Origin: CAYLHB01 sp041908795
GTDB lineage: Bacteria > Patescibacteriota > Minisyncoccia > Phycocordibacterales > UBA12088
NCBI GenBank assembly: GCA_041908795.1
Contig: JAYRER010000004.1
Span: 1-13,383, forward strand
Length of the DNA stretch: 13,383 nt
Reading direction: 5' to 3'
This document shows, one piece after another, positions 1 to 6,628 of this stretch. The translations under genes and the position numbers were made by a program. Position 1 is the first letter of the stretch. Each line of letters starts with the position of its first letter. The notes under the pieces were generated by a model. It saw nothing but the letters and a program-made list of their open reading frames with translations, did no database searches and was not told where the DNA came from.

Positions 1-2
1 AG

Positions 3-1286
3 GTAGAGCTTGGTATGGCAAACCAATACATCAGAGACTTGTCAGTAAACGTAAAGCGAGGATTGCAAAAGAAGGTTCGAGAAGGTTGGTTACCAAGCAT
101 GTGTCCCGTCGGCTACATGAGTACGCCTGATAGAGAAAAGGGATTCAAGACCATCATGAAGGACCCTGAACGCTTTCCAGTGGTAAAGAGGCTCTTTGAC
201 CTCATGCTCACTGGCAACTACAGCACGATACAAATATGGGATGTTGCTCGTAAGGAGTTGAACCTCAAAACATATCAGCGAAGAAATATGGGCGGTAAGC
301 ATTTATCTAAAAGTGGTATCTACGCACTATTAAGCAACCCCTTTTATTACGGTTGGTTTGAGTATCCATACAAAAGTGGCGAATGGCACAAGGGTGCGCA
401 CGAAGCCATGATCACCGAAGAAGAATTCAATAAGGTCCAACAAATCATGGGAAGAACCATGCAACCAAGACCTCGGCCAGAGCGTAGCTTTGCATTTACC
501 TCGCTTATGAAATGCGGAACGTGTGGCTGTAGCATTACCGCACAGGCGAAAGTAAAGCGATGCAAGAACGGCAACGTTCATCACTACGTCTACTACAACT
601 GCACCAAGAAAAAGGTTGATGTGAAGTGTCCTGAAAAGGTTATAGAGCTCAAAGACTTGATACTTGATATCAAAGGCAAACTAAGTGAGATCACTATTTC
701 AGAAAGATTCAAAGATTGGGCCATCAAACATCTCCATGAACTGCGAAAGACAGAAGTTGATAGCGACACCTTGGTCCTCAAAGGTAAACACAAAGAGCTC
801 GAACAAGTCACCAAGAATTTGCAGTCACTCACACTGAACTTCACCTCACCAGCAAACAGTGAGAGAGCAATAATCACCGATGAAGAATATCAAACTCTCA
901 AGGTTGGCATGGTCAAAAAGAAGTTGATGCTCGAAGAAGAATTGAAAACCAAAAACAGAGAAGTGTTGGAATGGGTAGACCTCACTGAGCAGACCTTTGA
1001 CTTCGCTTGCTACGCCCACATCTGGTTTGAAAAAGGAGACGATAAAGCCAAAAGAGCGATACTTGCATGTCTTGGCTCGAACCTCACCCTAAAAGGCAAA
1101 AAGGTCTTTGTAAATTACCATTCTTTCATCAAGACGCTCATAAAAAGTCGTCAGGCGGTTGAAGACGAATTAGAGAAGGTTAGAACCTCCAAAGTATCAA
1201 GCAATAAAAGACAAAACCCCACAAATTGTGAGGTTTCGTCACTAGGGCTCCGGCGCCTGGATTCGAACCAGGGACCAATCGGTTAA
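3..1286 (+). CDS. Large serine recombinase (site-specific integrase), 5' end missing
   Basis: The frame is open to the left edge, so the N-terminal resolvase domain with the catalytic serine lies outside the window and the ATG at 15 is internal. Numbering from that ATG, residues 5-35 (QYIRDLSVNVKRGL followed by a PVGY motif) are the typical join between catalytic and recombinase domains of large serine recombinases. Residues about 50-145 form the DNA-binding recombinase domain. C167, C170, C196 and C205 form the zinc beta-ribbon, and a charged, probably coiled-coil stretch follows at about 245-325. Such enzymes integrate and excise mobile elements at short att sites. The last residues (SLGLRRLDSNQGPIG) are not protein-like: they are translated from the opposite-strand tRNA-Asn gene, and the TAA stop falls in its anticodon loop. 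This indicates an element inserted at this tRNA, with its body to the left. The family call is firm; the cargo is unknown. Confidence 0.93.
   Translation, partial: VELGMANQYIRDLSVNVKRGLQKKVREGWLPSMCPVGYMSTPDREKGFKTIMKDPERFPVVKRLFDLMLTGNYSTIQIWDVARKELNLKTYQRRNMGGKHLSKSGIYALLSNPFYYGWFEYPYKSGEWHKGAHEAMITEEEFNKVQQIMGRTMQPRPRPERSFAFTSLMKCGTCGCSITAQAKVKRCKNGNVHHYVYYNCTKKKVDVKCPEKVIELKDLILDIKGKLSEITISERFKDWAIKHLHELRKTEVDSDTLVLKGKHKELEQVTKNLQSLTLNFTSPANSERAIITDEEYQTLKVGMVKKKLMLEEELKTKNREVLEWVDLTEQTFDFACYAHIWFEKGDDKAKRAILACLGSNLTLKGKKVFVNYHSFIKTLIKSRQAVEDELEKVRTSKVSSNKRQNPTNCEVSSLGLRRLDSNQGPIG
1213..1236 (-). terminator. Probable terminator of tRNA-Asn
   Basis: On the minus strand, AAACCTCACAA and TTGTGGGGTTT form an imperfect hairpin of about 10 pairs with almost no loop, followed by a T-rich stretch (ttgtctttt). 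It lies just after the 3' end of tRNA-Asn and inside the recombinase reading frame of the other strand. It could stop tRNA transcription from running into the recombinase gene. Confidence 0.55.
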
Positions 1287-1319
1287 CAGCCGATTGCTCT
1301 ACCGCTGAGCTACGCCGGA
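1248..1319 (-). tRNA. tRNA-Asn (anticodon GTT)
   Basis: The minus strand folds into a full cloverleaf: acceptor TCCGGCG/CGCCGGA, D stem GCTC/GAGC, anticodon stem ATCGG/CCGAT around the loop CTGTTAA, T stem CCTGG/CCAGG around TTCGAAT, and discriminator G. CCA is not encoded (CCC follows). The anticodon GTT is at 1285-1287. The 3' half of the gene overlaps the end of the recombinase frame, so it is also the likely attachment site of the element on the left. A divergent promoter candidate lies upstream. Confidence 0.95.
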
Positions 1320-1342
1320 ATATGAACACTACTAACCAGCAT

Positions 1343-1370
1343 ATTCTACCTTGTTTTTGCCCAAAGGCAA
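1343..1370 (-). promoter_or_regulatory. Candidate promoter of tRNA-Asn
   Basis: On the minus strand, TTGCCT (1370-1365) and TAGAAT (1348-1343) are separated by 16 bases, with the tRNA 5' end 23 bases downstream of the -10. The -10 matches consensus at 5 of 6 positions and the -35 is moderate. A small hairpin (TTGCC, CAAA, GGCAA at 1357-1370) overlaps the -35. Confidence 0.45.
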
Positions 1371-1381
1371 TCGTACGTTCA

Positions 1382-1409
1382 TTGCACGGGTGGTGAGTGA
1401 GTGTATAAT
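1382..1409 (+). promoter_or_regulatory. Promoter of the glutaredoxin-like gene
   Basis: A perfect TATAAT at 1404-1409 is preceded by a weak TTGCAC at 1382-1387 (spacer 16). Transcription would start near 1416, giving a leader of about 20 bases before the ATG at 1437. A weak Shine-Dalgarno-like AAAGAG lies 5 bases before the start. Confidence 0.55.
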
Positions 1410-1436
1410 TCAATCACTAGCAACTAAAGAGTTTTT

Positions 1437-1679
1437 ATGGAAAAAACAGTTACCATATACAGCACACCTTCTTGTCATTTCTGTCACATGACGAAGGATT
1501 ATTTGAAGGAAAAAGGTATAACATTTACTGATTACGATGTTGCGTCAGATCTCGAAAAACGACAAGAGATGCTCAGTAAGTCTGGACAGATGGGAGTGCC
1601 TGTGGTGTTTGTTGGTGATCAAATGATAATCGGATTCAATAAGGCGAAGCTTGATGAACTTCTTGATATCAAGGCATAA
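1437..1679 (+). CDS. Glutaredoxin-like thiol-disulfide redox protein
   Basis: This 80-residue protein has the compact thioredoxin fold of glutaredoxin/NrdH-type proteins. A beta strand (TVTIYSTPSC) leads into the active-site CHFC motif (C13-C16), followed by helix KDYLKEKGI. The conserved cis-proline region VPVVFVGDQMIIGF lies at about 54-67. Full length for the family, it would reduce disulfides in the cytoplasm, for example as an electron donor. The partner cannot be read from the window: no ribonucleotide reductase or glutathione enzyme is nearby. It is monocistronic between two tRNA genes. The Uxx-star/NrdH-like subtype is likely but not certain. Confidence 0.9.
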   Translation: MEKTVTIYSTPSCHFCHMTKDYLKEKGITFTDYDVASDLEKRQEMLSKSGQMGVPVVFVGDQMIIGFNKAKLDELLDIKA

Positions 1680-1732
1680 CTGTTTGTAATGCTTAATGAT
1701 ACTCTTGTCCTAGTGTGCTAGGGTAGGGGTCT

Positions 1733-1807
1733 GCCCTCGTAGCTCAATGGATAGAGCAGTCCCGTCCTAAGGGAAAGATGTGGGTTCGATTCCTGCCGAG
1801 GGCACCA
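1733..1807 (+). tRNA. tRNA-Arg (anticodon CCT), CCA encoded
   Basis: The acceptor stem GCCCTCG/CGAGGGC, discriminator A and encoded CCA, D stem GCTC/GAGC, T arm GTGGG-TTCGATT-CCTGC and anticodon loop GTCCTAA give a cloverleaf decoding AGG. The anticodon stem GTCCC/GGGAA has only four pairs, with an apposed G27 and A43. The T stem contains two G-T wobbles. It is the only one of the three tRNAs here that encodes its CCA. Confidence 0.93.
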
Positions 1808-1831
1808 GAATTAAACTTTTGCGCTGAGACG

Positions 1832-1855
1832 CCACATAAAAGTACCTGTATGTGG
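1832..1855. other. Hairpin between tRNA-Arg and the next gene
   Basis: CCACATA and TATGTGG form a perfect 7-bp inverted repeat with a 10-base loop. No T tract follows on either strand, so it is not a standard terminator. It may be a processing or termination element after the tRNA. Confidence 0.3.
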
Positions 1856-1863
1856 AGGACCGA

Positions 1864-1893
1864 TTGTGCATTAGTTAGTGTATCTCGTATACT
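1864..1893 (+). promoter_or_regulatory. Promoter for a probably leaderless small membrane gene
   Basis: TATACT at 1888-1893 lies only 6 bases before the ATG at 1900, so transcription would begin at or within a base of the start codon. A weak TTGTGC at 1864-1869 is 18 bases upstream of the -10. No Shine-Dalgarno sequence is present, which fits leaderless initiation. Confidence 0.5.
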
Positions 1894-1899
1894 GAATAT

Positions 1900-2190
1900 A
1901 TGGAGAATAACAAGGTTTTGGAAAAACTGCTTCGCGAGAATATCGCGGTTGCGAAGGACACGAATCGTCTTGTACACAAAATGCGTCGCGATGCGCTGTT
2001 TGGGAGATTCATGCGTGTCGTTATGTGGGTACTCATCCTTGGTACGCCGTTTTTTTTCTACAAGTACTACATGAAAGAGTACGTTGCAGAGTTTCTGCAA
2101 GCAATAAATGCAGTCAATAGCACGTCCGACCAGTTAAACGTACAGGGACTTCTGCAAAAACTGATACCGGGACAAGTAGTTGAGGAATAA
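1900..2190 (+). CDS. Small single-span membrane protein, function unknown
   Basis: This 96-residue protein has a charged N-terminal helix (about 1-35, rich in Lys, Arg and Glu), one transmembrane segment (about 38-56, RVVMWVLILGTPFFFYKYY), and a second amphipathic region of about 40 residues ending near GLLQKLIPGQ. The positive residues before the span suggest the N terminus is cytoplasmic. No catalytic motif is visible. It is flanked by tRNA-Arg and tRNA-Phe and has its own promoter-like -10. I do not recognise a named family; similar short proteins are common in Patescibacteria. It is a real gene by its coherent helix-span-helix layout and the promoter at the right distance. Confidence 0.75.
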   Translation: MENNKVLEKLLRENIAVAKDTNRLVHKMRRDALFGRFMRVVMWVLILGTPFFFYKYYMKEYVAEFLQAINAVNSTSDQLNVQGLLQKLIPGQVVEE

Positions 2191-2208
2191 GCTATAAACT
2201 GATAGTAT
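2180..2208 (+). promoter_or_regulatory. Candidate promoter of tRNA-Phe
   Basis: TTGAGG (2180-2185) and TAGTAT (2203-2208) are separated by 17 bases, each matching consensus at 4 of 6 positions. Initiation would fall a few bases before the tRNA at 2221. The -35 overlaps the end of the upstream coding region. Confidence 0.4.
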
Positions 2209-2220
2209 CGAACACACAGA

Positions 2221-2293
2221 GCCGAGGTAGCTCAGTTGGTAGAGCATTCGCCTGAAGAGCGAGTGGTCGGCGGTTCGAGCCCGCCCCTCGGCA
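2221..2293 (+). tRNA. tRNA-Phe (anticodon GAA)
   Basis: Acceptor GCCGAGG/CCTCGGC with discriminator A, D stem GCTC/GAGC, anticodon stem TTCGC/GCGAG around the loop CTGAAGA, and T stem GGCGG/CCGCC around TTCGAGC give a complete cloverleaf. CCA is not encoded (CAG follows the discriminator). Confidence 0.96.
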
Positions 2294-2315
2294 CAGAGAA
2301 TGTATGCACAAATAA

Positions 2316-2336
2316 GGGCTGGTTAAATACCAGCCC
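2316..2336 (-). terminator. Hairpin terminator overlapping the end of the minus-strand gene
   Basis: GGGCTGGT and ACCAGCCC form a perfect 8-bp stem with a 5-base loop. On the minus strand it is followed by a modest T-rich stretch (TTATTTG). The TAA stop codon of the gene at 2323-2925 is part of the hairpin. The stem might also limit readthrough from tRNA-Phe on the other strand. Confidence 0.6.
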
Positions 2337-2925
2337 CCCAGTTCAATCCGTTTTCATCCACGTAGGCATCAGGCGCTATTGCTCCCACAATGTACGCGGC
2401 ACCATCAACGAAGTGGAGTACTCTCCGAGTCTGATCTTTACTACCACCCTTTTTTAAAAGTTCCTTCAGCACCTCATCACGTACTTTTGGATACGGGTTT
2501 AAAATGTCCGCAACAGGTGTGTGACCGAAAATGTGATCAACCACCTCCCCCCTTCGGTCAAAAGGCCAGTGCTCAATACCTCGCAGGACCATGGCGTGCA
2601 ATAGATCGTTACCAAACTGTATTTGTTGCCATTGGAGTTCCCTACGCACATCAAAAGGGAGAGGAACTACGTCCACTTTTGCAAGAGCCAACAGTTGGCC
2701 GATGTGCTGATGCAACCCCCCCGTTGCTACATAGTTAAATACAGCAAAAGGAAAGTATGCTTGAATTGGGAGATTGTGTAAATGAAATTTGTTTACGGTA
2801 CTCCCAAACATCAACCACCAACCGAATCTGTTGAGCTCACTGTTTCCTGCATCGCGCGCAAAAGAGCGTTCCAACAGTTTGACGCTGCGGAGTGCAGACC
2901 GGATGTCTCCTTTCAGATTCAACAT
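2323..2925 (-). CDS. Protein of unknown function, 200 residues
   Basis: I do not recognise this protein. It is soluble-looking, without signal peptide or membrane span, and rich in aromatic residues and histidines in its first half (FGWWLMFGSTVNKFHLHNL, later GGLHQHIGQ). A basic helix EVLKELLKKGG lies near residue 160, before a hydrophobic VDGAAYIVGAIAPDAYVD stretch. I chose the ATG at 2925 because a strong AGGAGG lies 8 bases upstream; the TTG at 2931 is only 2 bases from it. The promoter candidate at 2959-2986 and the terminator overlapping the stop make it a single-gene unit. Function is open; an enzyme or binding protein is possible but nothing shows which. Confidence 0.75.
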   Translation of the reverse strand: MLNLKGDIRSALRSVKLLERSFARDAGNSELNRFGWWLMFGSTVNKFHLHNLPIQAYFPFAVFNYVATGGLHQHIGQLLALAKVDVVPLPFDVRRELQWQQIQFGNDLLHAMVLRGIEHWPFDRRGEVVDHIFGHTPVADILNPYPKVRDEVLKELLKKGGSKDQTRRVLHFVDGAAYIVGAIAPDAYVDENGLNWGAGI

Positions 2926-2933
2926 CGCCAACC

Positions 2934-2939
2934 CCTCCT
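2934..2939 (-). promoter_or_regulatory. Strong ribosome binding site that sets the start
   Basis: On the minus strand, AGGAGG lies 8 bases before the ATG at 2925. It is unusually strong compared with neighbours such as the antiporter and PrsW genes, which have none. It decides between ATG 2925 and the upstream TTG 2931. Confidence 0.75.
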
Positions 2940-2958
2940 AAACTATTTACCTCTACCC

Positions 2959-2986
2959 TTCATACTCCTTTCATATGAAACGTCAA
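2959..2986 (-). promoter_or_regulatory. Candidate promoter of the unknown 200-residue gene
   Basis: TTGACG (2986-2981) and TATGAA (2964-2959) on the minus strand are separated by 16 bases. The -35 matches at 5 of 6 positions and the -10 at 4 of 6. The resulting leader is about 27 bases and holds the AGGAGG. Confidence 0.45.
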
Positions 2987-3031
2987 CACCTGCAAGAGGT
3001 AAGTGTTGATAACCCAATGATATGCCTCAGA

Positions 3032-3529
3032 CTAACTCGTTTTTACCTTAAGTTTAGTCTGCTTTTCTTTGTCGATTTTTGGTAGTCGAACAGTGAGAAG
3101 TCCATGTTTTTCACTGGCTTGTGCTCCCTCGACTTCTACTTCAGCAGGTAGCAGTACCGTACGAGAGAAAGAACCCCAGTACAGCTCCTTATGAAAATAA
3201 TTATCTTCTGAAACTTCTCGGTGCTCTTGGCGGCTTCCGCGGATTGTCACCATGTCCCTGGTAATTGATACCTCCAAATCCTCCGGTCGTACACCGGCGA
3301 CAATGGAACGTATGACAATTTCCTCGGGTGTTTGATACACATCAACGGTGAGCTGGCCCTCTTCTGCTTCTTCCTCAAGCCATTGGCCATGCTGATCTTC
3401 TTGAACTGGTTGTTGTGTATGGGCAATCTTCCGTCCTCGTGGCACCTCTTCAACAAACTCATCCTGGTACTCCTCCGCGTCTACTGAACCTGTAAGGCGC
3501 TGAAAGAAAGACTGCTTAGGACGTCCCAT
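3032..3529 (-). CDS. Small heat shock protein, Hsp20/alpha-crystallin family
   Basis: This 165-residue ATP-independent holdase would bind unfolding cytoplasmic proteins. An acidic, Gln-rich N-terminal arm (about 1-57) precedes the alpha-crystallin domain (about 58-151): strand GQLTVDVYQTPEEIVIRS, AGVRPEDLEVSI, MVTIRGSRQEH, the loop region NYFHKELYWGSFSRTVLLP, and the family signature GLLTVRLPK at 143-151. The C-terminal tail is basic (KEKQTKLKVK) and lacks the usual I-x-I motif, so oligomer assembly may differ. It lies 26 bases downstream of the PrsW-type protease gene and is probably co-transcribed with it and valS. No CIRCE-like heat-shock operator is visible in the gap, nor a convincing Shine-Dalgarno sequence. 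Confidence 0.95.
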   Translation of the reverse strand: MGRPKQSFFQRLTGSVDAEEYQDEFVEEVPRGRKIAHTQQPVQEDQHGQWLEEEAEEGQLTVDVYQTPEEIVIRSIVAGVRPEDLEVSITRDMVTIRGSRQEHREVSEDNYFHKELYWGSFSRTVLLPAEVEVEGAQASEKHGLLTVRLPKIDKEKQTKLKVKTS

Positions 3530-3555
3530 AGTATTGAATGTGTTAGTAGCTAAAT

Positions 3556-4242
3556 CTACGATTTTACTCTCTTAGCTTGTTCAAAAAGAAGAAACATCGC
3601 AATGACACCAAGCCATACTACAAAAAAAACCATTGCCGTACCCGTGCCACTTGAGGAAATTATAAAGAAATTAAAGAGCGCGTGCAATGTGGTTGCGAGG
3701 AAAAGTCCTGTGCATAAGTAAATAAGTTGAATCGCATCCGATTTGTAATAAGAAAGCGCGAGCGCACCTCCAACAACCGCGGAACAAAGTGTGTGAATAA
3801 GTGCGGCACCCATGAAACGCAAGTTGCCAGTGAGTAAGCCTTCCGTGATGTTGTAATCAACAAAAGGAGTAAGTACAAACAATGTCGATTCTAGTGCCGC
3901 GAATCCAAGTGCCACGGTCACCATGTAGACCATCATGTCAACGGGTTCATCTACTGCATGACGCCACAAAACAACTACAAGCGCTACAAGATACTTCATT
4001 AACTCTTCCGCAGCAGCCCATAGAAACAAGGGATTAGTGCTACTCGCATATTTCTGGATGTAAAGTTCAACAGGAAGGACGAGTACTACTGCGAGCATTC
4101 CTGAAAGAAACGAAACTATAATAAGGGGCTTAGGCTCTGGTCGTACACTGTCTTCACGTAGAAAAAATAACAGCCACACCAAAGCGGGTACTAAACCACC
4201 CAGTGTTGCGTAAATGAGCGGCTCTGTCGAGGGAATTGTCAC
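3556..4242 (-). CDS. PrsW-family intramembrane protease
   Basis: This 228-residue polytopic membrane protein has about seven predicted spans. It carries the family motifs: EE79-80 with K83 in span 3 (AAAEELMKY), GFAALE ending at E118 in span 4, H150 in span 5 (LIHTLCS), and H187 followed by N191 in span 6 (LHALFN). PrsW-type proteases cleave membrane-bound substrates such as anti-sigma factors; here the substrate is unknown. The start is a GTG 6 bases after the valS stop, with no Shine-Dalgarno sequence, so translation is probably coupled to valS. hsp20 follows, so protease and chaperone sit together in a stress or quality-control arrangement. The family call is strong; a role in sigma regulation is only by analogy. 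Confidence 0.9.
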   Translation of the reverse strand: MTIPSTEPLIYATLGGLVPALVWLLFFLREDSVRPEPKPLIIVSFLSGMLAVVLVLPVELYIQKYASSTNPLFLWAAAEELMKYLVALVVVLWRHAVDEPVDMMVYMVTVALGFAALESTLFVLTPFVDYNITEGLLTGNLRFMGAALIHTLCSAVVGGALALSYYKSDAIQLIYLCTGLFLATTLHALFNFFIISSSGTGTAMVFFVVWLGVIAMFLLFEQAKRVKS

Positions 4243-4248
4243 GTTATT

Positions 4249-6444
4249 TTAGTCCACGGGCCATTTTGCCACCATAAGAAGAGGGTACTCTTGATCATGT
4301 ACCTCCTCCCATATTGCTTCAGTTACAAAAGGCATGAATGGATGAAGCAAACGCACGAGCGTGATAAACACTTCATAGAGTGCTCGAGCCCGCGAAGCAC
4401 GCGTAGCAGTATCATCGCTCCGTAGCAACGGCTTCGACTCTTCAAGTATACCATCAGCAAACCTATGCCATGTAAAATGATAAAGTTTTTCCCCAGCGAG
4501 GTAGAGTCGAAACGAGTCTATGTCAGCTGACACTTCGCGGGAAAGCACACGCACTTCCTCAACAAGCTCTGTATCAGACTGATCGGTCACCTCTGACGGA
4601 CGGCCCGCATCATCATACTGGGTGAGTACAAATCGAGCGATATTCCATAGTTTGTTGGTAAAGTGTTTGTACCCCTTTACACGCTGTTCGGATAGCTTGA
4701 TGTCATTTCCCGCCGCCGCGCCGATGATGAGGGACAGGCGTGTGGCATCCGCTCCGTATTTTTCAATCATATCCAAAGGGTTGATGATGTTACCCAGAGA
4801 CTTGCTCATTTTGCGGCCCTTCTCATCGCGCACCAGGCCGTGGAAGTATACATTTGAGAATGGTTTTGTTCCCACAAGGGCAGTGCTCATCAAGATCATG
4901 CGCGAAACCCAGAAGGGGAGTATGTCATACCCCGTTTCCAAGACAGAAGTAGGGTGGTATGTGGCCAATTCAGTTGTTTCGTCTGGCCAGCCAAGTGTCG
5001 AAAACGTCCAAAGTCCAGAGGAGAACCAAGTATCGAGTGTATCAGGGTCCTGTGCCCAGCCGTCCCCTGTCGGTGGTATGACTCCCACGTAGATGCTTTC
5101 GCCACGGTACCACACAGGTATGCGATGTCCGAACCATATTTGCCGTGAGATACACCAGTCATGCAAGTTTTCAACCCAATTAAAATAAATTTTTTTAAAT
5201 CGCTCAGGAACAATTTCAGTCTCCCCTGTATGCACTACTTGGCGCATGAGCTCCTTGAGTGTCACCTCGCTTCCGCTCGGAATTCCGGTGATATGTGAAG
5301 ATACCAATGTGAATCGTTTGTTGACTGCAACAAACCATTGCTGTTTTACTTGCGGTTCAATGATGCCGCCGCCGCGACTATTTACCGCCACCGCATGGCG
5401 GTAGGTTTCGTCCACGCGCACAAGGAGCCCCTTCTCACGCAAACGTTCCACAATGAGAGGGCGCGCCTTCTTGATGTGCATACCCGCGAAGTCGCCTGCG
5501 ATCGGAAGCAGTAAACCTCGTTCGTCAATGATCTGCTCCTTTTCAAGTCCGTGTCGCTCAGCGATGTCAAAGTCTATCGCGCTATGCCATGGGGTGATGG
5601 TCATGGCACCCGTACCTACTTCGCGCTCTGCGGCAACATCTTTTATCACAGTTGCGGTGATGGGCCCATTAATCCACTCAACGGTGAGAGTATCGCCGTG
5701 CGCGTATGTTGCGTATCGCTCATCGTCTGGGTGTACGACCACATACTTGTCGCCAAACTTCGTCTCGGGCCGCACCGTACCTATGACGAACGGGCCATAC
5801 TGAATGTAGTAAAATGGGTCTTGCTGTTCCATCCGCTCCACCTCATCGTCCGAAACAGTGGTTTGAAGCTTCGGGTCCCAATTGACGATGCGATGTCCCC
5901 GAACGATGAGTCCCATCTCGTAGAGCCGTACAAAAGCGGTCATAACAGCGCGATAGCGAGATTCATCAAGCGTGTAGGCAAGACGACTCCAGTCAAGTGA
6001 AGACCCCATTTTACGTACTTGTTGCAGTATGGTTGCTTTACTTTCGTCGGCAAACTTTTCCACTCGCCTCAACAATTCATCGCGTCCAATATCGTGCCGC
6101 GTCTTTTTTTCACTTTTGTAGAGCATGTCCTCGACTTTGCTTTGTGTAGCAAGTGCCGCAGAATCCGTACCAGGAATCCAAAGCGTTTTGTAGCCCTTCA
6201 TGCGGTGGTAGCGTACGAGTATGTCCTCGACTGCGAGCATTGCTGCGTGACCCATGTGGAGGGTTCCGGTGACGTTAGGTGGAGGAAGTACGATGGAGTA
6301 GGGTGGTGCGTCGGCTGTGGTGACGCCATCAGCCACACACTTGTCAGGATTGAAGTAGCCCGACGTCTCCCACTTACGGTACATCTCTTCTTCGAATGTC
6401 GCTGGGTTATAGGGGGTGGAAAAACGCTCGTTCATGGGGGCCAT
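4249..6444 (-). CDS. valS: Valyl-tRNA synthetase, short form
   Basis: This class I synthetase charges tRNA-Val with valine. HMGH (63-66, the HIGH motif after PPPNVTG) and KMSKS (545-549) mark the Rossmann catalytic core. The CP1 editing domain lies at about 200-345, with TVRPETKFGDK and the ITPWHSAIDFDIAERHG segment around the editing aspartate. Catalytic-core landmarks are RGGGIIEP, QQWFVAVNK, NWVENLHDWCISRQIWFGHRIPVWY and LDTWFSS. The anticodon-binding helical domain ends near PFMPFVTEAIWEE. At 731 residues it is far shorter than the usual 860-950 and lacks the C-terminal coiled-coil arm. The usual GTDHAG is GTDSAA here. ATG 6444 or ATG 6435 could be the start: a GGTAGG abuts the first and is 9 bases from the second. 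The gene precedes the protease gene by 6 bases and is divergent from the antiporter. Confidence 0.97.
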   Translation of the reverse strand: MAPMNERFSTPYNPATFEEEMYRKWETSGYFNPDKCVADGVTTADAPPYSIVLPPPNVTGTLHMGHAAMLAVEDILVRYHRMKGYKTLWIPGTDSAALATQSKVEDMLYKSEKKTRHDIGRDELLRRVEKFADESKATILQQVRKMGSSLDWSRLAYTLDESRYRAVMTAFVRLYEMGLIVRGHRIVNWDPKLQTTVSDDEVERMEQQDPFYYIQYGPFVIGTVRPETKFGDKYVVVHPDDERYATYAHGDTLTVEWINGPITATVIKDVAAEREVGTGAMTITPWHSAIDFDIAERHGLEKEQIIDERGLLLPIAGDFAGMHIKKARPLIVERLREKGLLVRVDETYRHAVAVNSRGGGIIEPQVKQQWFVAVNKRFTLVSSHITGIPSGSEVTLKELMRQVVHTGETEIVPERFKKIYFNWVENLHDWCISRQIWFGHRIPVWYRGESIYVGVIPPTGDGWAQDPDTLDTWFSSGLWTFSTLGWPDETTELATYHPTSVLETGYDILPFWVSRMILMSTALVGTKPFSNVYFHGLVRDEKGRKMSKSLGNIINPLDMIEKYGADATRLSLIIGAAAGNDIKLSEQRVKGYKHFTNKLWNIARFVLTQYDDAGRPSEVTDQSDTELVEEVRVLSREVSADIDSFRLYLAGEKLYHFTWHRFADGILEESKPLLRSDDTATRASRARALYEVFITLVRLLHPFMPFVTEAIWEEVHDQEYPLLMVAKWPVD

Positions 6445-6628
6445 CCTACCACGAGTGCACGTAGTTTTGAACCTACTGGTGTTTGACTGCGCATCTTTTA
6501 CACTTTTCTATACTCGAGGTGTGGCATGGCCGCGTTACATGCGTGGAGTGTACGTGCAGGCAACGCTGCCTTTCAGGTTCCCCAATTTACAGTCGATGTT
6601 AGTTTGTTGTCCGTGGTACAATCGCACA
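6445..6628. promoter_or_regulatory. Divergent control region between valS and the antiporter
   Basis: For the antiporter, TACAAT at 6617-6622 lies 6 bases before the ATG at 6629, which predicts a leaderless message; no good -35 is seen. For valS, a minus-strand TATAGA (6512-6507) would give a leader of about 55 bases; its -35 is poor. The reading frame of the antiporter is open upstream to 6416, but that stretch overlaps valS and does not look like protein, so it is treated as non-coding. Confidence 0.45.

Noticed and set aside
1778..2074. Plus-strand reading frame starting in tRNA-Arg
   Set aside because: It overlaps the tRNA and the better-supported small membrane protein frame starting at 1900; the translation is Cys/Arg-rich and not coherent.
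3028..3061. Inverted repeat CAGACTAA / TTAGTCTG around the end of hsp20
   Set aside because: The 18-base loop and the lack of a T tract on the minus strand make it a poor terminator; it may be chance.
5551..6000. Long plus-strand reading frames opposite valS (also 4622-5092, 5453-5803 and 6019-6486)
   Set aside because: They lie wholly inside a well-supported synthetase gene on the other strand and their translations have no coherent domain or start signal.
6416..6628. N-terminal extension of the antiporter frame
   Set aside because: It overlaps the valS start, its translation is not membrane-protein-like, and a -10 box lies just before ATG 6629.
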